From Prinia subflava (taxonomy: Eukaryota > Chordata > Aves > Passeriformes > Cisticolidae): a stretch of DNA of 64,000 nucleotides. The notes under the pieces were generated by a model. The model was given only the letters and a program-made list of their open reading frames with translations. It did no database searches and had not been told where the DNA came from. Position 1 is the first letter of the stretch. Each line of letters opens with the position of its first letter. Location: contig NC_086258.1 of assembly GCF_021018805.1 (NCBI RefSeq), positions 16,640,692 through 16,704,691 of the forward strand, in the 5' to 3' direction. A program made the translations under genes and the position numbers. Below, one piece after another: positions 24,876 through 37,445 of the stretch.

Positions 24876-27800
24876 TTTAGCATCATTTGGGTGTTGCTAT
24901 CTGACAGCCTGACTCTGGACTTTGCTGCTTTTGACCACTGCTCTTGTGAACCCCCTGTCCACCCACCCATATCACGCCCAAGACCCTACAATTGTTGCCT
25001 TCCTAAGAAAAGTAAGAGAGTGCCTTGAGAAACAAATGTGTTCTCTGAATCTCTGCTCTGTCCTGACACTGCAGGAGAGACAGACAAATTGTGTCTGGTG
25101 CCTCCTCACGTCCCAAGGCCTTGTGAGCAGTGATGTTAAAAGAAAAGGCTGAAAACACTGAAGTGGGGCAGCTTGGGAAAGCAGAAATGCTTGTGGGGAC
25201 TGGGAGGGATGAAAAGAATGTGAGACACTCATGGGAGAGTGGATAGAATGGGTTCACACTGCAGGCTTTGCATGACAGCTGACTGCTTTGCAAGCTGCTA
25301 ATACTTCTAGACACAGAGTCCAAATGTGATGGTGTTCATGGCAGACACACAAGTCAGTACACAGAGTATTAGAATTTAAGCTAGGCAGGAAGTTTTCCCA
25401 TCCTTAAATGCTCTTGGAAATGTTTGCAATTTCCTCCTCTCTTGGTATTCCAAAACACTTTTTAATGTTTTTTCCACCCTGAAAGATACCTGCCTCAGTG
25501 AGCCAAAAATCTGGCCTTAAGGAAGAATAGACTATGTTCATGCCTCCACATTGCAGTACAGAACTACTGAAATCAAACAAGGAGATGCTTAGCATTAACA
25601 CAGAGAAAAACCTGTTTTTCCTAGGAGTGCTTTGAGATTGTGACTGAGCCCTTGTGGAAGTGAGGGGAAAACTGGCATGAAAAACATACTACAACATAAC
25701 CCACAATAGTTCTGTGCATAACTGCCTGAGCCTTACTCTGTTGCAGGAGGTATTATAGGTGTTAAAACCAGTTTTTAGGTCATAAGTAACATGTGACAAT
25801 TCTTAAGAAGAGTACAGCCACATCTCAGACAAGGATAATATGTATGTTTCTTCAAATCATGGTATTCAAAAGCAAAGTTATCAAAACCAGATGCCTTTAT
25901 GGCACCAGTTATCTGTCAGTGATTTCGACTGCTCAACATGTTCTCTGATGTTTTCTGGGAGAAGCAGTCACCTTTTCAATATTGCACTATTTTAGTAACC
26001 CTGATTTCCTTTTGATCCAGATCCTTCTCCACCTTCAGCTCCTTCTACCACCTGTTGCCTTTCTTGTTGACTGTTCCACCCAGACACCACCCAGGCTGCT
26101 CACCCCACACACCTGCTCTGTAACAGGAGCTCCTCAGCTGCTTTGGTGAGTGATGGAAAGGGCATCCTGAAGGTCATGTCCTCATCCAGGACCCACTCTC
26201 CAGATCTCTTCCATGGATGCTCCCTGGAAAGACAGGAGGAGCCTAAGTAACTGTGCAACTTTGATACTCACTCAGCACCTGCCCAGGTGTTATTTTTTTA
26301 CCTCCTGCTGCACTTCACCATTAAATGATGCTGAGATATCTTTGGAGTTGCAGTTTCTCTCTTCCTTCTCTCTCTTCTGAAATACAGAAATGTGAAACAT
26401 TTTACATGCTTATCTGGCATATTATGCTATACCATTAAGCTATACCATAAATGCATTGAAAAAAAATTAAGCTTGAGGCATTCTCAAGAGAGTACAATTA
26501 GGAAACAGAAGGATCTTCAAAGTCCCTCCATCCTTTGGTGCATGGGACAAGGCAGTCTTCACAAGTAAGTTCTAGCACCAGAAATACGAGCTTACCTTTG
26601 CCATGGCCAAAATTCCCCTTTACCTATTCTGTACCTCCCCTCCTGAATATTTTTAAGATTCTGGAGGTTCTGTTCATCCACCTGTTTTACTCAAAAACCA
26701 ATTAACCCTTCCAGACTTACCTCATACGGAACTTTTGAACTACATTGCACTATGCCACCACTTTGGACTAGACTCTTTCTGCAGGGAAGCATGCATTTCA
26801 CCAAATCCATGCACTTCATTAGTCAACAGGAGAAAGGGATGTTAGGTTAAGGAAAGTGTGTCCTACCATCTCCTGAGTCCAGTGCCCAGCTGCATCTTAA
26901 TACTGGAAGTGTTGGGACGAGGAGCCTTGCTCTGAATGATCAGTGTTTCAGCAATTCTGTTTCTTTGGTGCTAACATTCCTGGCAGCTCTCGTTTTACAC
27001 AGAGGGCAGCAGAAATGCTGCTGCAGCAGGAGCTGAGCATTCCCTGTCAGAGGGCTCATCAGGGTTCCACAGAGCACACTGATGCCTCCAGCATGCCCTG
27101 TCATACTGAGAGCATGGCTGCCAACAGCACAGGCAAGCTGAAAATCCCACGGAGAATGTTTTTCAAATAGTGTTGCACTGAATAATCCATAGATCTATAA
27201 GATCTGACCACCTTTTTTTCTTTTTTTTTCTTTCTTTTTCCATTCTCTGGAGATCTTAATGGTTTTTATTACTTGTGAATCACAGTTTAGTCTTTTGTCT
27301 GACAAGATTCACATCTGGCACAGTTGAGTGTAAAGAAGAAAAAATACTGTTCATAGCAGAGGAATAAAATTGCTTCTGTGATGAGATTAGCAATAGCAGC
27401 CTGAAGGCATAATTGTTTTATGATTGACCATTCAGAGACATGTTGTAATAGCAACTGAGTGCTGCACCAAGAATAATTTTTATCAATGTGATTAAGAGAA
27501 AATGAAAGCTGTTTGTGGAGCTAGCTCTAGACTACCAAAAATCCCACGGGAGTTACTTGTGAGTTTTTTGGTTGTAATGATGATTTCAAGAACATGGGTT
27601 GGGTGTGGACCAGCTTTAAATATCTTAAAATCAATGTTTACTAATATTATCAGGTATTCTATCCTGATCAACCCATGGGAATGATTGGCAGGAATGGGTT
27701 CCCAGCAGAACAACCTCAGAAAGGATGTAGGTATAAGTAGGCCAAGAGACAGAGAGAAAGAAATTGAAAAAAAAAAGAAGACAGAGTTCCAAACTGTGGA

Positions 27801-29180
27801 GTGGACTAAGAAAATTAACATCATCTTAAGAAAGAATTTCAAAAAGAAAATGTATAAATAAAATAAAATAGTGAATAAGACTCTCTCTGAAGTTAAATGT
27901 AATAGAAATTAATGGGAGTAGTACAGTCTCTGCGGTGAATAGCAGCATAGGCATGCAGTGCCTTTCTGACTTTGTGACACCAAAACTGGGCACAGTGCAG
28001 CCACAGCAGAAATTTGCTATGCAATTTCTGCAAGCAGATAGCATCATCACAAAAAATTTGGGGAAGAAAATCCACTGGGATGCCCATATAGGCAGGGCTC
28101 TGATTTCTGACTCAGATGCCAATACACACCACAAACAAACCCTGTCTCCAAATGGCAGGAAGGGCTCTTCCAACAGGAATCTATACACTGAAGTCAAGTC
28201 CAACACAAAGGAAGGAATATGTAACCCCAGTTCATTTCCTCCTTTTAATTATCCAGCCATTCAGCCCTTGCTGAACAAGGAAGAGTTTTATACATATGAG
28301 TGACAGCAGCTGACCCACCATGCAGTACAGTTAAACAGCAGCACACTTGTCCTCTGCTCTAGAAAGGCAAGCCCAGAACAATGGCAAATCTGGTGACAAC
28401 TGCAAAGGAATTACTGTCACCAGAGAACTGGAGCTGCTGGAGCCCAGACATACAAACACTTCTGGAAAAAATCATGAGCTGCAGGTTTCTGCAGGTTTCA
28501 ACAAGATGTAACTCAGGAGCGTGGGAAGACAGTATTTTGCACAAAAAAAAAGAAAAAAAAAAGGAAAAAAAAAAAGCAATTGTTTTTAACAGACCAGTAT
28601 AAGAAAATATTGAAGCACACCCTAAAAATTATATAAATTATATCCCTAAACCTTGCTTTGTACAATGGCAGTAGGTAATCAAACACAGGTTACCTGAAGA
28701 AGTGGGAAGGTCCTCTGATTCCTTCAGATATCCAACACCTCTCAGAGCTGCCTTTGTACAAGTCATGAGGAACACACCATGTGTGGCATGAGGAGATTGG
28801 GCTCCAGGGACTGGTCTTGGGCACATGGAGTGTCTATGCCCGGGTACCAGCAGGTTCCCCTTGTACTTATGAGCATCTACACTGATTCTCCTGGGACTTC
28901 ATCCTGAGCTGCCCAAGGGGAACGTGGTGAGTTCTCTTGTGCCCTCGGTATTTGTGTGAGTGCTCAGAGTGTTCACCTGGTCTGACATGTGGCCAGCTGT
29001 GTGTTTATGTACATACGTGTTGCACATGTGTTCCCCATGTGCCTGGGCCTTCTGGGAGCTCTTGCTCAGCCTCACTACTCGGTTGGACCTGGACTTGGAT
29101 CTGTGGCAGTCTGTCCTGTCACAGTGCCAGGCTCAGCCTGGTTATCTGACAAGAAAACCTCGGGAGCAAATCCTGCATGG
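24876..29180. other. A-B spacer, second part, nothing recognised
   Basis: About 4.3 kb with no recognised exon or repeat family. There are short A-rich runs near 27770 and at 28541-28577 (A runs broken by G), and a T-rich run near 27212-27240. A 122-codon open frame at 27935-28303 has no recognisable motif. Confidence 0.45.
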
Positions 29181-29582
29181 AAACTGCTGTTAAGGTGGAA
29201 AACAGGCACTGAACACTGGGAGACAGGGAAAGGAGTGCTTCCACTAGACAGCCAAGCTGCCAGCTGATGCCCTTCAGCTAGCAGGGCTGCAGGGGCCTTT
29301 GCTGCTCTAAATATTCTGGCAGTGTCTGAGACAACAAGGGAATGACAAACATATTTAGCAAGTTCCTCTGGCTGACCTGGCTGGGAAGGCACCGAGCTCC
29401 CTATTTCTTTTCTGTATTAGCCACACGTGTTTCTTGCTCAGTGCTGACAGGGAGGAAGCTCGATGGGAAGCAAATAGATCAAAATCAAAGGGAGATAAAA
29501 CACCAGAATGGTGGGCTTGTGATCAAAGTGTCCAGCCCAATATGCTCTCAGAGAATTATTAGTAAAAACCTTTTGCCACAGG
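29181..29582 (+). repeat. Duplicated 0.4-kb noncoding element, copy 2 (upstream of MYH copy B)
   Basis: Near match to 725-1125. The CAGCTG E-box is conserved, and the CACATG E-box of copy 1 becomes CACGTG here. It lies about 8 kb before the B promoter. See the copy 1 entry for extent and interpretation. Confidence 0.85.
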
Positions 29583-32500
29583 CAAACCAGGCTTGTTTAT
29601 TTGAGACCTTTCCTGGCAGAAGAGATGGCAGAGCATTTGGTTCAAGGCAATAGAAAATGCAGGTGTGTGTGTGAGAACCCCTGTTCATTTCCACAGAGAC
29701 ACAAACCCTCACACAGACGCACACTCTCCTGCACAGTTATATAGCCTAAAAATGGCTCTGCAATTTGACCATTGCAATTCAAGCAACACATTTCCAGCAT
29801 TTTCTTCTCTGAGTCCAATGGCTAATCCATTCATTTCCTTTTACCTTTCTGAGAAGACAAAGCTGTGCTAGTATCAGCCTGTGCCCTGTCCTTGCTCTGA
29901 ACTTCTTGCCCTGTGCATACCTCCCTGCTAACACACTGCCTGTGCTGGAAGCACCCTGAATACTTTGCATAATGTGGAAGCCAATCTTCCCTGTTATGCA
30001 GATTAATGGATGCCATGCCACAACCTGTTCCCAAACAACCCAGGTAGCCACGTGGGTTGTTTCCTGGGCATGTCAACAGCCCTTTGCCACTGGCAGGATT
30101 GCTGCATGGACACCTCAGGTGAGGACATGAGGGAACTGCTGCTTTGGCAAGAGCAAACTGCATGAAGCCCAGCACCTTTCCTGTAGCTAAATTCAAGTCA
30201 CTGACAACCATAGCCCAATATTGTCCAGTCTCTGTGGTGCATTGTCAAGTTCCCAATAACACGACTCCCTTTTCTGCAATACTTCTGTGAACAGGGAGCA
30301 CATGCTGTTTCCTCTGGCACTGATGTATCATTCCCAGCTGAACAGGAGGATAGAACTCATTTGAGCATGAAATAGGTTGCTAAGTGAAATCTTCCATGAC
30401 ATTCAGTCTACAATTTTCCTCTGTTTTTTTTTTTTTTCTCAGTTGGTGGCTCTGGAGACTCCTGATATCGAAGACTCAGAGAACAGAGATGATGCTGGAA
30501 ACACTTCTCAAGAGCCAAACACATGATGATCCTGGTTCCCTGTGGAAATCTGATGCCACATAGGATACCTCCCTCCTGTTGTGTTACACAGGTAGGAGTT
30601 AGTCCAACATGATACAGGGACCCTTTTTCTGCAGTTCCAAACCACACTTCTACCGCCACAGGAGGAAATAATTTCAACTCCTGATGCAAAAGTAGAAGTG
30701 GAGAAATCGCTCTCTCTGGACCAATTTTATCACCTGATAAGAGGAAAAAGTTTACTCTGGGACACACAGGAACCTCTTTTCTTATCAGAGAGAGCTATGA
30801 ATGCTGTTTCAAATACTTAAGTTAGAATTGGGATGACAAAACAGGAAAAAAGGGAGTGAATATGGCCACAGCCAACAATGTCCATAGTTCTCTGAGGAAA
30901 AACTAATCCACCTCCACAGTCTCAGAGATTCACTCCCTGGAGGGCTTCAGACTCTGCACAGCAACAGCAAGGCAAATACAGATCAGAAACATTAGAATAC
31001 CATAAATGGTGTGGGACAGACATATGTTGGTATGGTTGTGAGGAGAACTATCACTTTAAATAAAATTCTAACGTCTAAAACAAATGTATAAATCCCTGAG
31101 TTTTTATATTTGGCCCAGATCATATTCCCTTTGCAGCTGGTGGAGTCAAATACTTCAGAGACCTCTAACCTCCCCCTCAAATTTTACAATGTCAGCGAAA
31201 AATTAGATTCTTTCTTCTGAAACTTGACCCCTGAGAGCACTGATATCAATAGTCTTAAAAATAGGCCCATCAGCTGGGGTCATCAGAGATATGTTTGTAT
31301 TGCAATTACTAAGCCAAGAGATTTTCATACCAAATCAAGCTCCAGTGGGTTTCCCCACCATAGGCGAGTTCATTTTGAGAACTCCATAGGCTTTATGTAC
31401 ACTGCAGACAGACAGCTTTTTCAACTCTTCAACACTAACATGAATCAGAATGAGGAATATTTTCAAGCACCTTGCACCATCCCTCCCACTGAAAACAGCA
31501 TTCAGTGTCATCTGACACAGGCATCTGAAATGTCAGCTCTTGAAAATGCTCCGTCAGCCTTGGCCCCTTCAAGCTGAAGAGGAGGCAGCCAGCAGATGTA
31601 AGATACAGTCTGTAAAATCTAGATGGGACAATGGAAGGGAGTGGATGGATTGCTGAGCTTCCCTGTACCAGAAGTAGGGGCATCAGGTGAAGTCAGCTGG
31701 TGGCCGAACGCAGAGGGACAGGATAATTCAAACCAGCTATTGTTATCTACTCAAATCATCACCACCAACAAAGTAGGTGCTACTGAGAGTTTTCATTAAT
31801 TCAAAGATCTGCCACACAAATGCAAGGGAGCAGAACCAGGTGCAGACTCCTGATCCCTCCTACAACAAAGACATCAAGATTGGCATGTGCCTAAGCCAGG
31901 AGCACTTGAGGAATGGGGTAGTGTTTAGGGAAAGCCTCAGCACATCTGCCTGTCTCATACTTCCCATACTGTCCAGCCTCAGGCAATGCTCTGGGCTGGC
32001 CTTTGTGTCCTGACATGTCTGTCACAAGAAGCCAATAGGCAGCAGCAGGGCAGGGATGTCCCCTTTGCCAGGAGGCCATGGAGAGCCTGGAGCCCAGGTG
32101 CTGCTGCTCTGCAGCCAGGACAGCCCTGTGTTTGCACAGACAGTGCCAGACACAGCCACTGCTTGTGGCTCTGGGCAGAGCACACACCTGACAGGGGAAA
32201 AGCTCCATACATCCATCCCATGGGGCTTGAGCCACATTCTCAGATGCCCACTGGGTTCAGGTGCCAATGTATGACCACAGCACAGCTGGGCCTGCTCACA
32301 GCTGAGCAAATCCCACTTGTGGGCTTGTATGGGCAGTGGGGCACATCAGCAGGGCTTTCAGCAAAGCTGCTGAAGTTTATCATAGATCCTGGGTTTCTTC
32401 TTCAGTGCCTGGCCCATAACCTCAGTGTTAATGCTGTCTGATGAGACACAAGCTAACTTAGTGAGCCATGGTGATATTCCTCTTCATCAGATTGAATAAA

Positions 32501-33960
32501 CATATATCCTTTAGCTTCTCCTTACACCATGTGTTCCAACCCCCTGACCTTCTTGGTGGCCCAAAGGCTACAAAGTAGTCTTTAGAAACCAAATTCTCAC
32601 CCTCAGTTGTTTTCGACCATGTTATTTTCTTGGCAGATTTATAGTGCTTTTTTTTTTTAACAGTTCTTCAGAGCAAACACTCTTTCTTTTCACTGGAAAA
32701 GTATTTTCCATGTATCTTTTTTCACTGACAGGTTTGGTATTGACTACCCTCCAGAAAAACTGGTTTTGGCTACTTCTTAAGTCAGTGGTTTCTAGATCAA
32801 TTTTTTCATGCATCAATTCCAGCTTAAGCTTCTTTTTGTGTAGAGATTGCTGCCCAGACAGGCTTTTAACCAATTTGTGTAATGTCCTCATGGCCATTAT
32901 AGAGTGGGAAGACAATTCTGTCAGCAGCTTGGGAAGGACATTCCTTCAGATGGCCCTCGGTGATGGTGACTGTGTGGAGCTGGGTGACAGGAATCCCAAG
33001 TGATTTGTGATCCCACTCGATATTGCAATCACTCTGTTGTGTTTGCGTTGTGACTCCACCACACTGCTGTGTCATGGTGCTGAGTCAAAATCACACGGAA
33101 CGTCAAACATCTTCAAATAAGTAAATCTGGTGTTAAACATTAAAAACCCTTCACATGTGGAATATCTAAAAGGACCAAACCTGGTCCCTGTCATAATTTC
33201 CAAGGAGGTGTTCACCTATGGATTTGTTGTGAGAGGTGGGTGATAGTAGGCTGCGTCTCACAGCAGATAAAAAGGAATTAGGCTCTGGCATGATTTACTT
33301 TTACAGGAGAGTTAATGACATAGCTGAATCTATATAGGAGACAAATCCCTCTTGAAACTTATGTCAGCAGGAAAGGGTGAGAAAGAACAAATAAGAACTC
33401 GATGAAAGCCAAGAGTTCCAAAGAATGCCATGACAAATGGTGAGACAAATGGTGATCACATTGTTCATTTTATCTGAGTTTATCTTCAACAGACCATAAA
33501 GCAGATGAGAAAGCTTACAGGCCCTTTTTTAACTGCACCCAGACTGGCAAATCTAAATAATTTCATTCTATTCCCACTTCCTAATAGACTACTTTGCTTG
33601 CAGGAGAAGTAGGGAAGGCAGTTAAGTAAATTGTCCAATTGTCCTAGCACACCTAGTTAGATAGTTATTTTTGTCTTTGGGAAAGTCGTGCTCTTTCCAA
33701 TTAGCCCGCAAAGAAGGATTTTCACAGTAACTCAAGATGACATCATGGCTTGAAGTGAGAAGGTGTGAACAAGCTGCAGATTTGCAGGCTGATGGGAACG
33801 GGCAGGGAGGAGGAGATGGACAATGCAGGGGTTTTTGTAGATCTCAATGAGAAAGGTCCAACAAAGTCTGGCTTAATAAAACAGCCAGTTGAATAAGAGC
33901 CTGTTGTGAATGGTATTCTCCAGTTTAGTACTCTTTCTAAAACCATGTGCCCTTCCTCTC
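29583..33960. other. A-B spacer, third part
   Basis: Contains the weak extensions of the duplicated element near 29611-29670 and 31978-32025, and a protein-like minus-strand stretch at 32622-33075 listed separately. A pyrimidine tract lies at 30419-30440. Otherwise nothing is recognised. Confidence 0.45.
32622..33075 (-). pseudogene. Possible protein-derived relic, family not recognised
   Basis: Two overlapping minus-strand frames (69 and 97 codons) look as if they could be one peptide with a frameshift near 32875-32900. The downstream part is lysine-rich and protein-like (KKKLKLELMHEKIDLE, then SEKRYMENTFPVKRKS). It has no start-site, splice or promoter evidence. A T-run at about 32649-32658 on the + strand could be a short A-tail of a retrocopy, but the open frame runs through it. 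I do not recognise the family, and chance is possible. Confidence 0.2.
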
Positions 33961-33994
33961 TCTCCCTCCGCTGCACCATGCAGGAGAAGGGGAT

Positions 33995-34265
33995 TGGAGG
34001 CACAAAAAGCAAAGATCAGAGATTGAGATAAGGACAATTTACTGAAAATAGCAATGAGATAAGAAAACCAACAGCAACAGCAACCATACTAATGACAGAG
34101 AGTACAAGAAAAGATAGGATTCACACAGAAAACAACCCCTAACAATACTGGATGGCTCACTCAGCCACTTTTACCCTGCTGGAAGGGACCCCTTCTCCTC
34201 AGAAGAGACTCTCTTCCCCTGCCCCTGGCAGTGATGTGAGGTGGTACAGAATAACCAGATTCTGA
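33995..34265 (-). mobile_element. Probable reversed fragment of an avian ERVL-like LTR
   Basis: On the + strand this reads TTGAGATAAGGACAATTTACTGAA, followed by an A-rich CAACAGCAACAG section and a GTGATGTGAGGTGGTA segment. These resemble the reverse complement of the R/U5-to-U3 part of the avian ERVL LTR family. It has diverged heavily and both edges are uncertain. The call is from recalled consensus and a repeat-library comparison is needed to settle it. Confidence 0.45.
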
Positions 34266-35978
34266 GTAAATATCTTCAGATGCTGGCAATCCCAGCTCCA
34301 GATGGGCCCAGGGTGGGTTTTCTCATGGTGCACCACACAGATCCAATTTGTGGCGAGATTTCCTGTTTTCAAGTCATTCTACCACATGCTACCACAATTA
34401 TCTTTAAAAACACGATTCTATTCATAAAGGATGTCCACATCAGAGCTTCTCTGTGCACTTTTAGATACAGGCAAGACTATGCAGGTGATGCAAAAACATT
34501 ACAGAGAGGGAGATGCCTGCAGGGATGATCTGGCTGAGTGTGCCCTGCAGCTCAGAGATTTGTGATGCACAGCACAGCCCTAGGGTGGTGCAGGATGAGC
34601 AGCACAGCTCAGTGGGGGCCCGGGCACGCTGAGGTTAATTGTGATGCAGATTATTGACTTCTCCATGTGCAATGGTCTCCTGGTCAGGATTGAGACATTC
34701 TACCCCTTGACACAGACACAATTCACCTTCTTTATAGATATTTTAAGTTAATGCATACATTAATAACATATGGAATTCTGAAATCCACAGTGCGAGGACC
34801 AGCTGAGTAGGTATCACCAACTCCTGGAATACATTTGATTTACACAAGGCTTCAAAGGCAAATGGTCTCTAATAAGAGTAATTTTTCCAGTTTATTGTAA
34901 CTTATATATTCTTTTCAGTTTGAAATGGAATGAATTTTCAACTCTTGTTTTACTTTCTCCTCTGCCTTTTGGGGTTATTTTCTCTAATTATTGCAACATA
35001 AGGAGAAAAAATAGAGGAGCAAGTTTTTTATTTTTTAAATTAATTTCTCTTTTTTCTCTGTAGCTTTTTTATAAAAAATAAGAAACACTCAGAAGTTACA
35101 GACCACCTAGTGAAGTGAAGAAAAATTTGTGCTGAAAGAGATTGCTTCTATGATTAAATAGATAAAGGGATGAGGGGAAAAAAGAGTCAAGTTCAGTAAG
35201 GATTTCAACCTTGTATCCTCCAGAAATCTTTTTCAGAAGAATTTTTTGGATAGATGGAGTATTAGGTTTGTTAAAGACTGAGATCAAGGGGTGGTGATAA
35301 ATTGCTTGGTGTTCAGTTAGCTGTCAATACCAAGAGCAGCAGTTAACACCCTGCCCCACATCGTTCAAACATCTTCCTCAGCACCTTGGACAATGAAGAT
35401 TCCTTGATTCACTGAGTGTCTTCTTGTTAAGCCGGAAAGACAAAACTGAACACAAGCCAGAAGTGAACTGCTATTGTGAGGGAAACAAAACATATGTTAG
35501 TCTACACGAAAAGGACTGTCACCATCAGATTGAAGGACGTTTTTATTTTCCCTTTATTCAAGAATGGTGTGTGGAAACTTGAGGGTGCAGTGGTAGGCTA
35601 CCAAATTGGTCAGTACACGTGGTCTACAAGGATTTTAGTGTGGCAAAGAGCCTGGGGAGTGGTTACAGCCTGTAAGAACATCAAGGAAGTGGGGAAGACA
35701 AACTCTTGGTAGTTTTAGCTACTTTTACTTTACTACTTTACTACTAATTTACTACTAATTGGTAGTGTTACCCACTAAAGCACAAGAAGCAGCTTGGAAG
35801 CTTCAAGCTTCATATTGTTTTTCAGTTGTGGAGAGAGTACCATGGCAACAAATATTTGAGGAATGTGAAATGATTTCACTGAAAACATGACTAGGGACCC
35901 ATAGCAATCCCACATCACCAACTCTTCCATGGTCTTATGAAGTTATTATTCTTTTTCCACTGTAGACAGATGAATTTG
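34266..35978. other. A-B spacer, fourth part, nothing recognised
   Basis: AT-rich with TTTTT-rich patches near 35020-35075. The 78-codon frame at 35476-35712 shows no familiar motif. Confidence 0.45.
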
Positions 35979-36089
35979 GTGAGTAAAAACCTGCAAAGCA
36001 TCAAGCAGAAGCTGTCAAAGGAGGAAGATGAGTTGAAGACTGAGGTCAATAACTTGTCCAGTAGCATGAAGTCCATCTCTACAGTCACA
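35979..36089 (+). pseudogene. Degenerate myosin heavy chain rod exon (relic of exon 27 3' end)
   Basis: In one + frame the stretch NLQSIKQKLSKEEDELK and its continuation to about 36080 aligns without gaps to the end of the A/B exon 27 rod sequence ([17 protein letters not shown] and onward). Eighteen of 31 residues are identical to copy B and most of the rest are conservative; nucleotides are also clearly alignable (CTGCAA..CAAGCAGAAGCTG). It lies where no complete MYH gene exists, about 1.5 kb upstream of the B promoter, on the same strand. No neighbouring exons are convincingly present and no donor follows, so I read it as the remains of a lost array member. A second patch near 36301-36357 (LQNMKRQSNLQELRDL) is weakly like the exon 32/33 region, which would be odd for an unspliced relic. 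Confidence 0.7.
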
Positions 36090-37445
36090 GGAGAAGTAGA
36101 ACCCTCATTTCTCTATATTTATGAATCTTTTTTCCATCCACAAGTGAAAAACCTTTGTGAAAGCCTTTCCAAAATTTGAAAAACCAGAAAATAACTTAAG
36201 CACAAGTTGACATTATCTCATCTTAGTTAAAAAAATTCTGTAAAAAGTCTGAAATATAATGGGCTCGTGAGATGTCACAAAGATGGAAAAACACTCCGAA
36301 TATTTGCAGAACATGAAAAGGCAAAGCAATCTACAAGAACTCAGAGACCTCAAATGGCTTTTGGACCTGATGTTGTACTCACTGTGGGAAAATTATATCT
36401 GAGCTGCTATTTATTGAATAAGGCAGATGAAAATCAGGCTGTAGAAAGTGGTCCTTTATTGTCAGGCTTCTAGGTCAGGAAGAAACAGAAAAACAAGTCA
36501 TCTGTCATTCCTTCTTGAATCTGTTGCCTTCCCAGATGATTCCCATTACTCCAGGAGGTGAAACAAAATGCAAGATATCAAACTGACAGAGAGGATGATA
36601 TACTACCAGTTTGATCTTTGAACCAGTGCACTGGAATCCATGTCATCTTCTTTAATTGACATGTGCAGAGAACCCAGGAGGGAAAATGAATTATGAAGAA
36701 TCATTTTTGCAGCAGCAACTTGACACCCAAACATAGTAATAACTATGTAAAAAGGGTGGCATTTGTGTTTGTGCTTGGGAAGGCTGGAGGAGGACAACTT
36801 GGGATCCAGATCCCATTCTTGCATTTGCATTTGCATTTGGTAACCACAGCCACTGTCCAGGGTTTCTAAAATAGCAGGAGGTTGGTGAGTTAAAACTGCC
36901 AACAAACCTAAAAGATGAAAGATGCAGAATGTGTCCTTATTCCTGCTAGTGTGACCTCACCGAAGTTTCTGCTGGACATACATCAGAGCAAACCAGAACA
37001 GCCAGATATGGAGAATGGCAAAATAATACCTTTAAAATTGAATTTCAAATCACAGCCCATCATTAATACTTCAGAAGGAGGTAAAAGATGTAATTAAATG
37101 TATTAATCAAGGGGGATAATCTTTCTTATCTGATTTTTGAAAGTACCCACCAAAAAGCTAAGGAGTTGCAAATAGGTGCAGTAACACAAGCATGATATGG
37201 TCATCCAGTCTTGGAATTAGACTATACTAGATTATTCCTATTCTTTATTTCCAGAATATTTAATAATAGGTTCCCTCCAAAGCTCTTTTAATAGTAATCC
37301 TTCTCACTACTGCTGAGTCCTGAGACACACAAATCTTATATGTCAAACAGCAATTAACATGAGAAGAGAAGCCAACAATCCCAAGATCCAGTGTCGTGCT
37401 CTTTTTGCTGGACAGCACTTCCTCCTTCCTAGATTCCGAGTCATA
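36090..37445. other. Spacer between the myosin relic and the copy B promoter
   Basis: Holds the weak second myosin-like patch at 36301-36357 and two overlapping octamer motifs (ATTTGCAT) at 36823-36830 and 36829-36836. Nothing else is recognised. Confidence 0.5.

Noticed and set aside
24316..24970. Open frames of 114-216 codons on both strands across the GAGAG repeat
   Set aside because: The repeat has no stop codon in several frames, so long frames are automatic. The product would be a monotonous repeat with no gene context.
27935..28303. 122-codon + strand frame in the A-B spacer
   Set aside because: There is no recognisable motif, no splice or promoter context, and an open minus frame of similar length overlaps it. 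Chance is the simplest reading.
28541..28577. A-rich run as a retrocopy poly(A) tail
   Set aside because: The runs are broken by G, and no coding-like sequence, target-site duplication or truncated gene is seen upstream.
36143..36178. VKNLCESLSKI reading resembling the start of MYH exon 24
   Set aside because: Only about four residues match, there is no acceptor consensus, and the order would be wrong relative to the exon 27 relic.
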